The notes under the pieces were generated by a model, which saw nothing but the letters and a program-made list of their open reading frames with translations, was not told the DNA's origin and ran no database searches. Both the position numbers and the translations under genes were made by a program. Positions 1 to 8,128 of a stretch of DNA of 64,000 bases are shown here, piece by piece; the first letter of the stretch is position 1, and each line of letters begins with the position of its first letter. The DNA comes from Streptomyces sp. NBC_00457 (GTDB lineage Bacteria; Actinomycetota; Actinomycetes; Streptomycetales; Streptomycetaceae): NCBI RefSeq assembly GCF_036014015.1, contig NZ_CP107905.1:10354001-10418000 (forward strand), written 5' to 3'.

Positions 1-91
1 GGCCGATACCGCCCACGAGCGTGGCGAGGGCGGCGTCCAGCATGCGCGGGTGAGCGCCGGTGACCCGTTGCAGCGACGCCGGTCCGATCAC
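1..91 (-). CDS. N-terminus of an unidentified protein, cut by window edge
   Basis: A GTG at 91-89, with AAGGA about 11 nt upstream, opens a frame that runs off the left edge and begins MIGPASLQRVTGAHPRML. It lies 64 bp downstream of the ABC permease on the same strand, so it could be the next gene of that operon. A sensor kinase or further membrane component would be usual there, but thirty residues are too few to assign a function. The start is chosen on the ribosome site alone. Confidence 0.35.
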   Translation of the reverse strand, partial: MIGPASLQRVTGAHPRMLDAALATLVGGIG

Positions 92-155
92 GGCTTCACC
101 GTTCCTTAGTGCAAGGCGTACGTGCGGGTCGACGCAGTGCCCACGGCGACCGGGG

Positions 156-1001
156 TCACGCGTCGCGTCGCTTGAACAGTACGGCCGCGCCGGCCAGGAG
201 CACGACGATGTAGGCGGCGAACACCGCGAGCCCGGACCCGGGTGACAGCGAGTCGCCGGCCGTCCGCACCGTCATGACCGCGTTCGCGGCGTTCGACGGC
301 AGGTACGGGCCGATGGCGTCGTTCCAGCTGCTCGGCAGCAGCTGGATCAGGCCGGGCACCACGAACAGTGAGCCCACCACGAGGGTGATCGCTCCGGCGG
401 TGTTGCGCAGCAGGACGCCGACCGCCAGTCCGATCAGCCCGGCTCCGGTGAGGTAGACCGCCGCGCCGACAAGCGCCCGGAACACCCCTGGATCGGACAG
501 CGCTGTGGTCTCCAGACCGCGGGAGGACAGGACCGACTGACCGGCCAGGAAGGCCCCCAGGACCGCGACGAACATGAGCACGAAGCTCACCGTGGCGAAG
601 ACGGTCACCTTGCCCCACAGCACCGGCAGGCGCGAGGGGACCGCGGCCAGCGTGGCGCGGATGGATCCGGTGGCGTATTCGCCGGCGCTCATCAGCACCC
701 CGAGCACCGCGACGGCCAGCGCGGCGAGCATCACGCCGCCCAGGCTGATCGAGGTCGGGTCACCGAAATCATCCTCTCCGGGGCCCTCTCCCGAACCGAC
801 CACACTGCTGAACAGCAGCCCGAAGCCGATGACCAGGGCCACGGTGATCGCCAGCGTGTAGAGCGTCGATCGGAGCGACCGCAGCTTGATCCATTCCATG
901 TGGACGACCCGCGGAAAGGTGACCTGCTGACCGCCCGCATGCCGACCGGCGGTCCCGGTCGTCTTCTGTGCGTCCTGGGTGTCGAGGGCGGTAGTGCTCA
1001 T
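156..1001 (-). CDS. ABC-2 type transporter permease
   Basis: A 281-residue integral membrane protein, the permease half of an ABC exporter. A charged N-terminal stretch of about 40 residues (to MEWIKLRSLRST) is followed by about six hydrophobic segments: near 48-68, 92-110, 135-155, 180-205, 208-225 and 258-275. This is the ABC-2 arrangement, with the typical MEWxKLRS entry into the first helix and a K-R-R end. Its ATG overlaps the TGA of the upstream ATPase gene by 4 bp (998-1001), so the two are translationally coupled and should form one transporter. The substrate cannot be read from sequence; relatives export drugs, peptides or lipids. Confidence 0.9.
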   Translation of the reverse strand: MSTTALDTQDAQKTTGTAGRHAGGQQVTFPRVVHMEWIKLRSLRSTLYTLAITVALVIGFGLLFSSVVGSGEGPGEDDFGDPTSISLGGVMLAALAVAVLGVLMSAGEYATGSIRATLAAVPSRLPVLWGKVTVFATVSFVLMFVAVLGAFLAGQSVLSSRGLETTALSDPGVFRALVGAAVYLTGAGLIGLAVGVLLRNTAGAITLVVGSLFVVPGLIQLLPSSWNDAIGPYLPSNAANAVMTVRTAGDSLSPGSGLAVFAAYIVVLLAGAAVLFKRRDA

Positions 1002-1936
1002 CGGCTCGTCCTTCCGGCGGTGGCGAACTCGGCGGTGGTGGCGTGGTATTCGACGGAGTCGCGGGTCAGCTCCATGAACGCCTCCTCCAGCGACGCCTCC
1101 TGAACGAACAACTCGTGCAGCACCAGCCCGGCGGCCGCGGCGCGTTCGCCGATCTCGGCGGCCTCCAGCCCCTGGACGTCCAGCACGCCGGGCCGGCTGC
1201 TGCTGACCGAGACGCCGTCACCGACCAGAAGGTCACGCAGGGACGCGGCCTGCGGCGACTGCACCCGTACGCTCCGGCCGGCGGACTGGGCGATGAAGTC
1301 GGCGAGCGGGCCCGCGGACAGCAGCCGCCCGCGCCCGATCACGATGAGGTCCTCTGCGATCAACGCCATCTCGGTCATCAGGTGGGAGGAGACGAAGACG
1401 GTCCGCCCCTGGTCCGCGAGGTCCTTCAGGAGGTTGCGGATCCACAGCACGCCTTCGGGGTCGAGGCCGTTGACCGGCTCGTCCAGCATGACGATGTGCG
1501 GATCGCCGAGCAGCGCCGAGGCGATGCCCAGCCGCTGCCCCATGCCCAGCGAGAAGCCGCCCGCCCGCTTGCGGGCCACCTCCGTCAGGCCGACCATGTC
1601 GATCACTTCCAGCACCCGCTGCCTGCCGATGCCATTGCTCGCCGCCAGCGCGAGCAGGTGGTTGTACGCCGAGCGTCCAGGGTGGATCGCCTTCGCCTCC
1701 AGCAGCGCCCCGATCTCCCGCAGCGGGGCCTTGTGCTGCTCGTAGGAGCGGCCGTTGACGCGGACGGTTCCGGACGTCGGCCGGTCCAGCCCCATGACCA
1801 TCCGCATCGTCGTCGACTTGCCCGCCCCGTTGGGCCCGAGAAATCCGGTCACCACTCCAGGGCGCACGGTGAAGCTCAATGTGTCGACCGCAAGCTTGTC
1901 CCCGTACCTCTTACTGAGGTCGTTCACCTCGATCAC
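998..1936 (-). CDS. ABC transporter ATP-binding protein
   Basis: A 312-residue ATPase energising the adjacent permease. Walker A is GPNGAGKST (about 34-42), the signature is a diverged GGFSLGMGQRLGIASAL (about 128-144) in which SLGMGQ replaces LSGGQ, and Walker B is IVMLDEPVNGLDP (about 153-165), with the switch His in FVSSHLMTEM. The C-terminal ~90 residues form the extra domain usual in actinobacterial DrrA/CcmA-type subunits. The GTG start at 1936 has GGAGGTGG 4-5 nt upstream. It is the first gene of the leftward operon and diverges from the MFS gene. Confidence 0.93.
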   Translation of the reverse strand: MIEVNDLSKRYGDKLAVDTLSFTVRPGVVTGFLGPNGAGKSTTMRMVMGLDRPTSGTVRVNGRSYEQHKAPLREIGALLEAKAIHPGRSAYNHLLALAASNGIGRQRVLEVIDMVGLTEVARKRAGGFSLGMGQRLGIASALLGDPHIVMLDEPVNGLDPEGVLWIRNLLKDLADQGRTVFVSSHLMTEMALIAEDLIVIGRGRLLSAGPLADFIAQSAGRSVRVQSPQAASLRDLLVGDGVSVSSSRPGVLDVQGLEAAEIGERAAAAGLVLHELFVQEASLEEAFMELTRDSVEYHATTAEFATAGRTSR

Positions 1937-2238
1937 AATCCACCTCCGGTTGCTTTAGGCCTCAAGGCTCGTGCAAGGAGGTCTGCTTTCGCGTCGCCCT
2001 GCGGCGTTCACTGCCTGTACCACGACCGCGGTACGCCGCTGCCGGTGGCAGCGACCTTAGGGTGACGCCCGCTCATGCGCTCCAAAGCCGTCGGCCCGTC
2101 GGAAATCCCTCGCGAGACCGCTCCGGATGTCGGTTTTCCGGGATCTGGAGACCGTGGCTGGCTCGGGAGGCAGGAGCGGCCGGAAGGTGTCGACGTGTCA
2201 GTCGAGTGCGGCCCCGCCGCGCCACAAGGGAGAGTTTC
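1937..2238. other. Divergent intergenic region (302 bp)
   Basis: It separates the leftward ABC operon from the rightward MFS gene and must hold both promoters. No convincing -10/-35 pair or clean operator stands out by eye. The right end carries the ribosome site AAGGGAGA (2226-2233) of the MFS gene. No gene was recognised in it. Confidence 0.4.
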
Positions 2239-4722
2239 GTGAACGTCGCGCCATCGGTGAACGAGCCACGAGAACGGCAGGTGGCCACAGTGGTCATGGC
2301 CTGTCTCGGGATGTTCGTCGCCTATCTGCCGGTGACCACCGTCTCGGTGAGCCTGCCCGCCATCCAGAGCGCGCTGCACGCGTCGACCTCTCAACTGACC
2401 TGGGTCTCGTCCGCGTTCCAGCTCCCCATGGCCGCTTTCATCCTGACCGCCGGGGTCTTCGGTGACGTACACGGCCGCAAGAACGTGTACCTGACAGGCC
2501 TAGCGCTGGCAGGCGCGGGAGCCGTGATCGCGCTGTCGGCGCAGTCGATCGAGGTTCTGTGGGTCGGTCAGGCGTGCGCCGGGCTGGGCGCGGCCGCGTT
2601 GCTGCCGTCGACACTGGCGCTGATCAGCCATGCCGTACCCGACCCGCGCAAACGCGGCACGTTCGTCGGGCTCTGGGCGGCCTCGCTGATGGCCGCGCTG
2701 GCCGTCGGCCCCTTGATCGCCGGTGTGATCCTCGACCACACCACCTGGCGCTGGATCTTCCTGCCGGCCATACCGGTGGCGGCCATCACCCTGGCGGTCG
2801 CGGCACCCCTGGTGAAGGACTCCCGCGCGCCCGGTGAGCGTCGGCTGGACTGGCCCGGCCAGATCACCGCGGCGGTGACGATCACCGCGCTGGTCTACGG
2901 CGTCATCGAGGGCGGTGCCGCGTCGTTCACCGAGGGCCGGGTGATCGCGGCCCTGTCACTGGCCGTGGCCGGTGCCATCGCCTTCGTCCTGGTCGAGCGG
3001 CGCAGCCCCAGCCCGATGCTGGACCTGTCGCTCTTCCGCAGCGCGGCCTTCAGTGCGACGACCCTGATCGCCATGATCACGTTCCTGGGGCTGATCGGTT
3101 TCTTCTTCGTCCTCAGTCTCTATCTCGGCCTGGTGCAGCGCCTCGACACCCTGCACGCGGGTTACCGGCTGCTGGTCGTCAGCGTGATGTCCCTGGTCGT
3201 GGGCGCCCTGGCGGGCCGCCTCATGCACCGGATCCCGCCCCGATTCATGATCACGACCGGTCTGCTGGTCACCGCGGGGTCGCTGTTGTCCTTGACCGCG
3301 ATCGACGCCGGGACCGGTTTCGGTCCGCTGGTCTGGCGACTGGCCCTGCTCGGCCTCGGTCTCGGACTGGTGATCACCCCGATGACCGCCACGGCGGTCG
3401 CGGCGGTGCCGCACCACCTGGCCGGTATGGCGGCGGCGGGCAACAACGCCTTCCGCCAGGTCGGCGCTGTGCTCGGCCCGGCCGTGCTGGGCACCCTGCT
3501 GACGACGAAGAGCGCCGACACCCTGCCCGGCCACCTGCGCGACGTCGGCCTCACCGGACCCGTCGCCCACCGGATCACCGACGCCGTGGACGCGGGCGGC
3601 CTGGGAGCGGCGGCCCGCGTGGACCTCGGCCAGGACACCGGCCGGGCCATGGGCGCGTTGGGTGAGGCCTTCCTCGACGGCCTCTACCTGTGCCTGATCG
3701 TGGCCGCGTGCCTGGCCCTGGCCGCCGCCCTCGTCGGCGCGGTACTGCTGCGGACTCCGCAGCGCACCATGGCACCTGTCGCCGGCTCTGCTGATCAGGT
3801 TGCACCCGAGGGCGCCGGGCCTTCCGTCGAGTCCGAGTTCGAGCCGGAGCCGGTGCTGGTCGGTGCCCACGCTCGGGGGCGGTCGGGTGGGCCTGATCAG
3901 CAGTTCGGCGCGGCCGGCTCCGCAGCCGGTGGTGACACGTTCGTCCCTGACGACGGACGAGGTCCCGCCCTGTACGGCCGGATACTCGAGACGGGCGGGG
4001 AGGCCGTCGAGGGAGCCACGCTGACGCTGATCTCACTGGGCGGGCGACAACTGGGCCGGGCCGTGGCGCATCCCGGAGGCCGTTACCGTCTGGATGCACC
4101 GAGCGCGGGATCGTACGTGCTGATCGCGGCGGCGGAGGGCCACCAACCGCAGGCGTCCACCCTGGTGGTGGGGAAGGAGCCGCTGTCGCACGATGTCCTG
4201 CTGTCCGCGAACAGCGGGTTGGCCGGCACGGTCGTCACCGCCGGAGACGGGGCGCCCGTGCAGGGTGCGACGGTGGCGGTGACGGACGCGCGGGGAGAGG
4301 CACTGGCCGCCGAAACGACCGACGCGGCAGGCGCGTTCGCGTTCGGAGAGCTGCCGCAAGGCGATGTCACGGTGATCGTGACCGCGGCGGGATTCCGGCC
4401 CGCCGCTCTGCCGGTGCGGGTGTTCGGCCCTCGACTCGCCCGGCTGGACGTGGCGTTGTGGCCGGGGGCGGCCCTTCGGGGCACCGTGCGGGCGGGCGCC
4501 GATCGCCGGCCGCTGACCGACGCGCGGGTCACGCTCGTGGACAAGGCGGGCAACGTGATCGGCACGGCGACCACCGGATCCGACGGTGGCTATGCCTTCG
4601 CCGACCTGGACGCGGGCGAGTACTCGGTGATCGCCGGCGGCTATCCGCCGGTTGCCGCGCCGATATCCGTGGACGGGCCGGGACGTGAGCTCGACCTGGA
4701 ATTGGCGCATCCGGAGAGCTGA
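2239..4722 (+). CDS. MFS drug exporter fused to three CarboxypepD_reg-like repeats
   Basis: An 827-residue protein. Residues 1-510 are a 14-helix DHA2/EmrB-type proton-coupled exporter: early motif GVFGDVHGRKNVYLTG, later LAGMAAAGNNAFRQVGAVLGPA. After a polar linker (about 510-575), three tandem beta-sandwich repeats of about 75-80 residues start near 577, 654 and 740. Each shows G.V...G.PV.GA.V.L.D..G......TT...G.Y.F..L..G.Y.V, the carboxypeptidase-regulatory-like (Cna-B/TTR-like) pattern. The GTG start at 2239 has AAGGGAGA 5-6 nt upstream, and upstream codons in frame lack transporter character. DHA2 exporters are usually 480-530 residues, so the C-terminal ~300 residues are an addition. 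By topology the repeats should be cytoplasmic. Confidence 0.88.
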   Translation: MNVAPSVNEPRERQVATVVMACLGMFVAYLPVTTVSVSLPAIQSALHASTSQLTWVSSAFQLPMAAFILTAGVFGDVHGRKNVYLTGLALAGAGAVIALSAQSIEVLWVGQACAGLGAAALLPSTLALISHAVPDPRKRGTFVGLWAASLMAALAVGPLIAGVILDHTTWRWIFLPAIPVAAITLAVAAPLVKDSRAPGERRLDWPGQITAAVTITALVYGVIEGGAASFTEGRVIAALSLAVAGAIAFVLVERRSPSPMLDLSLFRSAAFSATTLIAMITFLGLIGFFFVLSLYLGLVQRLDTLHAGYRLLVVSVMSLVVGALAGRLMHRIPPRFMITTGLLVTAGSLLSLTAIDAGTGFGPLVWRLALLGLGLGLVITPMTATAVAAVPHHLAGMAAAGNNAFRQVGAVLGPAVLGTLLTTKSADTLPGHLRDVGLTGPVAHRITDAVDAGGLGAAARVDLGQDTGRAMGALGEAFLDGLYLCLIVAACLALAAALVGAVLLRTPQRTMAPVAGSADQVAPEGAGPSVESEFEPEPVLVGAHARGRSGGPDQQFGAAGSAAGGDTFVPDDGRGPALYGRILETGGEAVEGATLTLISLGGRQLGRAVAHPGGRYRLDAPSAGSYVLIAAAEGHQPQASTLVVGKEPLSHDVLLSANSGLAGTVVTAGDGAPVQGATVAVTDARGEALAAETTDAAGAFAFGELPQGDVTVIVTAAGFRPAALPVRVFGPRLARLDVALWPGAALRGTVRAGADRRPLTDARVTLVDKAGNVIGTATTGSDGGYAFADLDAGEYSVIAGGYPPVAAPISVDGPGRELDLELAHPES

Positions 4723-4925
4723 GCCGGCCACCTGATCGGCGGGCCCGTCCGCGAGGCAGGGCCGCAGAACGTACCGGACCGGGCCGCAGCGAGGGCATGG
4801 AGCGGCCGGTACCGGTACGGGGCGCGTCCGTGGGGACGGGAAGGCGCCCGCACGTGGTCCGGGACCAGCACTCCCGCGGGTCCTGGACCACCACACGCCG
4901 ACCTCTACGCGATCGCGTGCCGGGG

Positions 4926-5900
4926 TCAGCGGCTCGGTTCGTAGGTGAGTTGCTTGAGCTGGCGCAGGATGAGCGCCGACTCCACCGCTTGGATGCCGCT
5001 GAGGGCACCGATCTTCTCGCTCAGGTAGGTGTACAGCTCGTCGGGGCTCCGGAAGTGGACGGAGGCGACGATGTTGGCCTGGCCCGTGGTGGCGGACGCG
5101 AAGTGCACCTCAGGGTGGGCGGCGAGGCTGCGGCCGACCTCGGCGAGCGCGTGGGGTGCCACGGTGAGCCAGAGCATGGCGCCGACGTCCTGCCCGAGAG
5201 GCCCGTGGTCGTACTGCACGTCGAAGTACAGCACGCCGGTGGAGAGCAGGGTTTCGAGCCGCCGTTTGACCGCGGACTCCGACTGGCCGGTGGCCTTCTG
5301 CAAGTCGGTGAGGGTGGCCCGGCCGTCGCGGCGGACCAACGCGAGCAGCGCCTTGTCGGCCGTGTCCAGAATGACGGGCGCATCCGGCGGCACCGGAGGC
5401 GGCAGGCGCAGCGCGGCCTCCTGGTCGGGGCTGAGCGCGTTGGACTTGTTCAGCCGGCCGAGTGGGCCGCCGTAGAAGGAGTGCAGCAGGCAGTGGGCGG
5501 TCACCGTGACGATCTGAGGGGTGCGCTGGAGCCGGTCGAAGAGCAGCTCGTCCCGCTCCTTGCGGCTGCGTGGTTTCATGCCGCAGACGACCTCGGTGCC
5601 ACCGGAGATGAGATTCACGTAGAGCGTGTCCGGGCGCTTGGCGAGTGCGTCCGCGAGCTGTTCCGCCACATCTGGGGTGCAGTGCATGCGTACGAGCCAG
5701 CTCTGGCGGCCGAGGCGGTTCTCGTCCGTCATGCCGAGCACCCGCACGTTGACGGTGCTGCGCAGCCGTCGGTACCGCCGGGCGACGGTCTGGTCGGAGA
5801 CACCGAGGACGGTGGCGATACGGCTGAACGGGGCGCGCCCGTCGAGCTGCAGCGCTTGCATGATCTGGAGGTCGAGGGAATCGAGTGTGGGGGCGCCCAC
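4926..5900 (-). CDS. Tandem-domain Lrp/AsnC family regulator
   Basis: A 324-residue DNA-binding regulator built from two Lrp/AsnC units. The first HTH (LDSLDLQIMQALQLDGRAPF, then SRIATVLGVSDQTVARRYRRL) and its RAM-like sensor domain cover about 1-160. The second HTH (LALVRRDGRATLTDLQKATG, then QSESAVKRRLETLL) and sensor follow. The GTG at 5900 is preferred because AGGAGA lies 5 nt upstream; the in-frame extension upstream is not HTH-like. Single-unit Lrp proteins are about 150 residues, so this is the double-length actinobacterial form. It is convergent with the MFS gene and lies downstream of the MarR genes on the same strand. Confidence 0.88.
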   Translation of the reverse strand: MGAPTLDSLDLQIMQALQLDGRAPFSRIATVLGVSDQTVARRYRRLRSTVNVRVLGMTDENRLGRQSWLVRMHCTPDVAEQLADALAKRPDTLYVNLISGGTEVVCGMKPRSRKERDELLFDRLQRTPQIVTVTAHCLLHSFYGGPLGRLNKSNALSPDQEAALRLPPPVPPDAPVILDTADKALLALVRRDGRATLTDLQKATGQSESAVKRRLETLLSTGVLYFDVQYDHGPLGQDVGAMLWLTVAPHALAEVGRSLAAHPEVHFASATTGQANIVASVHFRSPDELYTYLSEKIGALSGIQAVESALILRQLKQLTYEPSR

Positions 5901-6021
5901 CGGTTCTCCTTCGGTCAGGGGCGGAACGCGCCGCTGGAAGCGCGGAACAGCACGAGCGGTGAGCAGCGCGCTCGGCGCAGCCGGGCACGGGCCCGCTTCC
6001 CCTCCTCTGGAAAGGGACCGG

Positions 6022-6477
6022 TCAATGCGCCCGGACCGCGTCAGCCACCTCATCGAGGAGTGCCCTCAGCTGCGAGGTCTTCTCGGGACCGAGCTTCTCG
6101 GCGATCTGCTGTTCGATCTCCACGATCACGGCATCGGCCGCGCGCAGGATCTCGCGCCCGGCGTCGGTGAGGTGCAGCTCCTGCACGTGACGGTGGCGCG
6201 GGTGCGGTCGGCGTTCCAGTTGGCCACGCTCCTCCAGGCGGGCCACCTGGTCGGCCACTGCCTGCGGGGTGACGTTCAAGCGGCGGGCCAGTTCCGCGCC
6301 GGTCAGGCCGGGATCGGAATGGACGTTGATCAACAGGGTGTACTGCGCGGCCGCGAGACCCAGCGGTCGCAGCCGCTGATCCTTCCAGGCCTGGGCAGCC
6401 CACTCCGCCCGCCGCATCGCCCAGGTCACCCGGTCGAGTGCGTCGGCAGCGATCAGCCCCTCATCATCGTGTCTCAC
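6022..6477 (-). CDS. MarR family regulator, copy A (apparently leaderless)
   Basis: A 151-residue winged-helix repressor: helices around RLRPLGLAAAQYTLLINVHS, recognition region TGAELARRLNVTPQAVADQV, wing LERRPHPRHRHVQELHLTDA. It is a close tandem paralogue of the gene at 6568-7023; both are 151 residues with near-identical recognition helix and wing. The GTG at 6477 is chosen because it aligns with the paralogue's start and lies 6 nt after a -10 like TATTCT, implying a leaderless mRNA. No Shine-Dalgarno sequence precedes it. Probably autoregulated through the TCAAACGCCTGA site upstream. The ligand is unknown; aromatic acids are common MarR ligands and would fit the neighbourhood. Confidence 0.88.
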   Translation of the reverse strand: MRHDDEGLIAADALDRVTWAMRRAEWAAQAWKDQRLRPLGLAAAQYTLLINVHSDPGLTGAELARRLNVTPQAVADQVARLEERGQLERRPHPRHRHVQELHLTDAGREILRAADAVIVEIEQQIAEKLGPEKTSQLRALLDEVADAVRAH

Positions 6478-6483
6478 GCCGCG

Positions 6484-6536
6484 AGAATACGACACCTGGT
6501 CATATGTCAAACGCCTGATCACAGCCAAGCGCCTGA
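6484..6536 (-). promoter_or_regulatory. Promoter and operator-like repeats of MarR copy A
   Basis: Read leftward: TTGACA at 6510-6505, 15-bp spacer, TATTCT at 6489-6484, then 6 nt to the GTG start. A near-palindrome TCAAACGCCTGA (6507-6518) overlaps the -35. A diverged copy CCAAGCGCCTGA lies at 6525-6536, 18 bp away. One base separates the first from the perfect dyad TCAAACGCTTGA found upstream of the paralogue. Confidence 0.6.
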
Positions 6537-6567
6537 CCGCTGGTCCTTCTTGAAGGCCTGCAGCGGC

Positions 6568-7023
6568 TCAGTCCTCGCGAACAGTCTCGGCCACCCGGTC
6601 GAGCAGCCCCCGCAGCTGCACTGCCTCCTCCGGGCCGAGACCACCGGTGATCTGCAGCTCGATGTCGGCGATCACTTTGTCGGCCGCGCGCAGGACCTCG
6701 CGCCCGGCGTCGGTGAGGTGCAGCTCCTGCACATGCCGGTGTCGCGGGTGCTCACGTCTCTCCAGCTGCCCGCGGCTCTCCAGTCGCGCCACCAGTGACG
6801 CGACGGCCTGCGGGGTCACGTTGAGGCGGCGGGCCAGTTCGGCGCCGGTCAGCCCCGGGTCGGAGTGCACCGACATCAGGAGGGTGTAGTGCGAGGCTGC
6901 CAGGCCCAGCGGGCGCAGCCGCTGCTCCTTGAGTGCCAGTACCGCCAGTTCCGCGCGGCGCAACGCCCAGGTCACCCGGTCGAGAGCGTTGGGCTCGATG
7001 AGCTCCTCATTGTTTCGTATCAC
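6568..7023 (-). CDS. MarR family regulator, copy B (apparently leaderless)
   Basis: A 151-residue MarR repressor, paralogue of copy A and 90 bp upstream of it. Recognition region TGAELARRLNVTPQAVASLV, wing LERREHPRHRHVQELHLTDA. The frame stays open far upstream, but the GTG at 7023 is chosen. It matches the start of copy A and lies 6 nt after TATCCT, while upstream residues overlap the divergent SDR gene and have no MarR character. The two proteins differ most in the first 45 and last 35 residues, which carry the dimer and ligand surfaces, while the DNA-reading part is nearly unchanged. That suggests the same operators with different ligands. Confidence 0.88.
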   Translation of the reverse strand: MIRNNEELIEPNALDRVTWALRRAELAVLALKEQRLRPLGLAASHYTLLMSVHSDPGLTGAELARRLNVTPQAVASLVARLESRGQLERREHPRHRHVQELHLTDAGREVLRAADKVIADIELQITGGLGPEEAVQLRGLLDRVAETVRED

Positions 7024-7029
7024 GGGAGA

Positions 7030-7088
7030 AGGATACGACACTTCATAATCATCAAGCGTTTGACGCTGCTCCACCATCTGAATAACAC
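7030..7088. promoter_or_regulatory. Overlapping divergent promoters with MarR-type dyad
   Basis: Rightward: TTGACG at 7060-7065, 17-bp spacer, TAACAC at 7083-7088, then 7 nt to the SDR ATG. Leftward: TATCCT on the minus strand at 7035-7030, 6 nt before the MarR GTG, with a poor -35 in the TTGAT region. The dyad TCAAGCGTTTGA (7052-7063) overlaps both -35 regions, so one bound repressor could close both promoters. Both transcripts would begin at or near their start codons. Confidence 0.65.
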
Positions 7089-7095
7089 TGGCCCC

Positions 7096-7887
7096 ATGAC
7101 TCGTACCCTCGCTCTGATCACTGGCGCCTCCTCCGGCATCGGCGCCGCCTACGCCCGGCTCCTGGCCGACGACCACGACCTGATCCTGGTGGCGCGACGC
7201 GCCGACCGGCTCGCCGACCTCGCCGGGGAACTCCGCGCCCATGGGGCAGCCGTCGAGGCGCTGCCCGCCGACCTCATGACCCACGACGGCATCACCGCTG
7301 TCACCGACCGCCTGGCCGCCGGGGACGTACGTACGCTGATCAGCAATGCCGGCGCCGGCGGCTACGCCCCGCTCACCGATGTCGAGTCGGCCGACATCGA
7401 CCGCCTGCTCACCCTCAACGCCGTCGCTCCCGTCCGGCTGGTGCACGCCGCACTTCCCGGAATGCTCGCGGCGGGCGAAGGCGCCATCGTCACCGTCGCC
7501 TCGCTCCTCGCCTTCAGTGCGGGTGTCACGGACCCGCGAGCGCCCCGGCGCACCCTGTACGTCGCCGCGAAGGCCGCCACCCTGGGTTTCACCCGCACCC
7601 TCGCCAATGAACTTGCCGACACCCCGCTCCGCGTCCAGGTGCTGTGCCCCGGCGTGGTGGCAACGGAGTGGAATGGCGGCGCCGGCCGCAACATCCCCTG
7701 GGCGATGACGCCCGAGGACGTGGCGTCGGCCAGCCTGGCCGGGCTGCGCCTCGGTGAGACCGTCTGTGCCCCCGGCCTGGAGGGTCAGGAGGCCGCCCTG
7801 GACGCCTTGCTCGCCGCGGAGACCGCTTTCGTCTCGGGCGGCAACCAGCCGGCACTCGCGGCTCGCTACGCGGCTCCGCGCGCTTAG
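7096..7887 (+). CDS. Short-chain dehydrogenase/reductase (SDR)
   Basis: A 263-residue classical SDR oxidoreductase, probably NADP-dependent. Cofactor motif TGASSGIGAAYA (about 9-20), ARRADRL after beta 2, SNAGAGG (about 90-96), catalytic Ser in TVASLLAFSAG, and YVAAK (about 156-160). Length is normal for the family. The ATG is 7 nt downstream of a -10, with no Shine-Dalgarno sequence, so the mRNA is probably leaderless. It is divergent from MarR copy B with a shared operator, which suggests it is a MarR target. Substrate unknown. Confidence 0.9.
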   Translation: MTRTLALITGASSGIGAAYARLLADDHDLILVARRADRLADLAGELRAHGAAVEALPADLMTHDGITAVTDRLAAGDVRTLISNAGAGGYAPLTDVESADIDRLLTLNAVAPVRLVHAALPGMLAAGEGAIVTVASLLAFSAGVTDPRAPRRTLYVAAKAATLGFTRTLANELADTPLRVQVLCPGVVATEWNGGAGRNIPWAMTPEDVASASLAGLRLGETVCAPGLEGQEAALDALLAAETAFVSGGNQPALAARYAAPRA

Positions 7888-7900
7888 GGCGGTCATGACC

Positions 7901-7930
7901 GGCGGGCAGGTGATCGCTTCCTGCCCGCCC
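7901..7930 (+). terminator. Hairpin terminator after SDR gene
   Basis: The perfect 10-bp stem GGCGGGCAGG / CCTGCCCGCC with a 9-nt loop starts 13 bp after the SDR stop codon. There is no U-tract, as usual for high-GC actinomycete terminators. Confidence 0.7.
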
Positions 7931-8003
7931 CGGCGAGACTATCTCAACTCTTGGCGCTGAGTCATGAGAATGACACGACAGGTTCCACGCCGTTGTCCTA
8001 AGT

Positions 8004-8034
8004 ATTGACTGGATCAATGCCTCATAACTAACTT
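8004..8034 (+). promoter_or_regulatory. Candidate promoter of the E1-like gene
   Basis: TTGACT at 8005-8010 and TAACTT at 8029-8034, with an 18-bp spacer. The -35 lies inside the dyad ATTGA-CTGGA-TCAAT (8004-8018). About 95 bp of leader remain before the ATG at 8129. Confidence 0.45.
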
Positions 8035-8128
8035 GGCTCCAGTTCAAGAGCGGGTTGAGTGAACCGCTCACGCGCTGATGGTCGGGTGCCTCTCCGAAGT
8101 CGCCGCCGACCGCAGGAGTTGGTCAGTC

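Noticed and set aside
6568..7896. Extending MarR copy B upstream to a 442-residue protein
   Set aside because: The extra ~290 residues are antisense to the SDR gene and have no domain. The paralogue and the promoter position both indicate a start at 7023.
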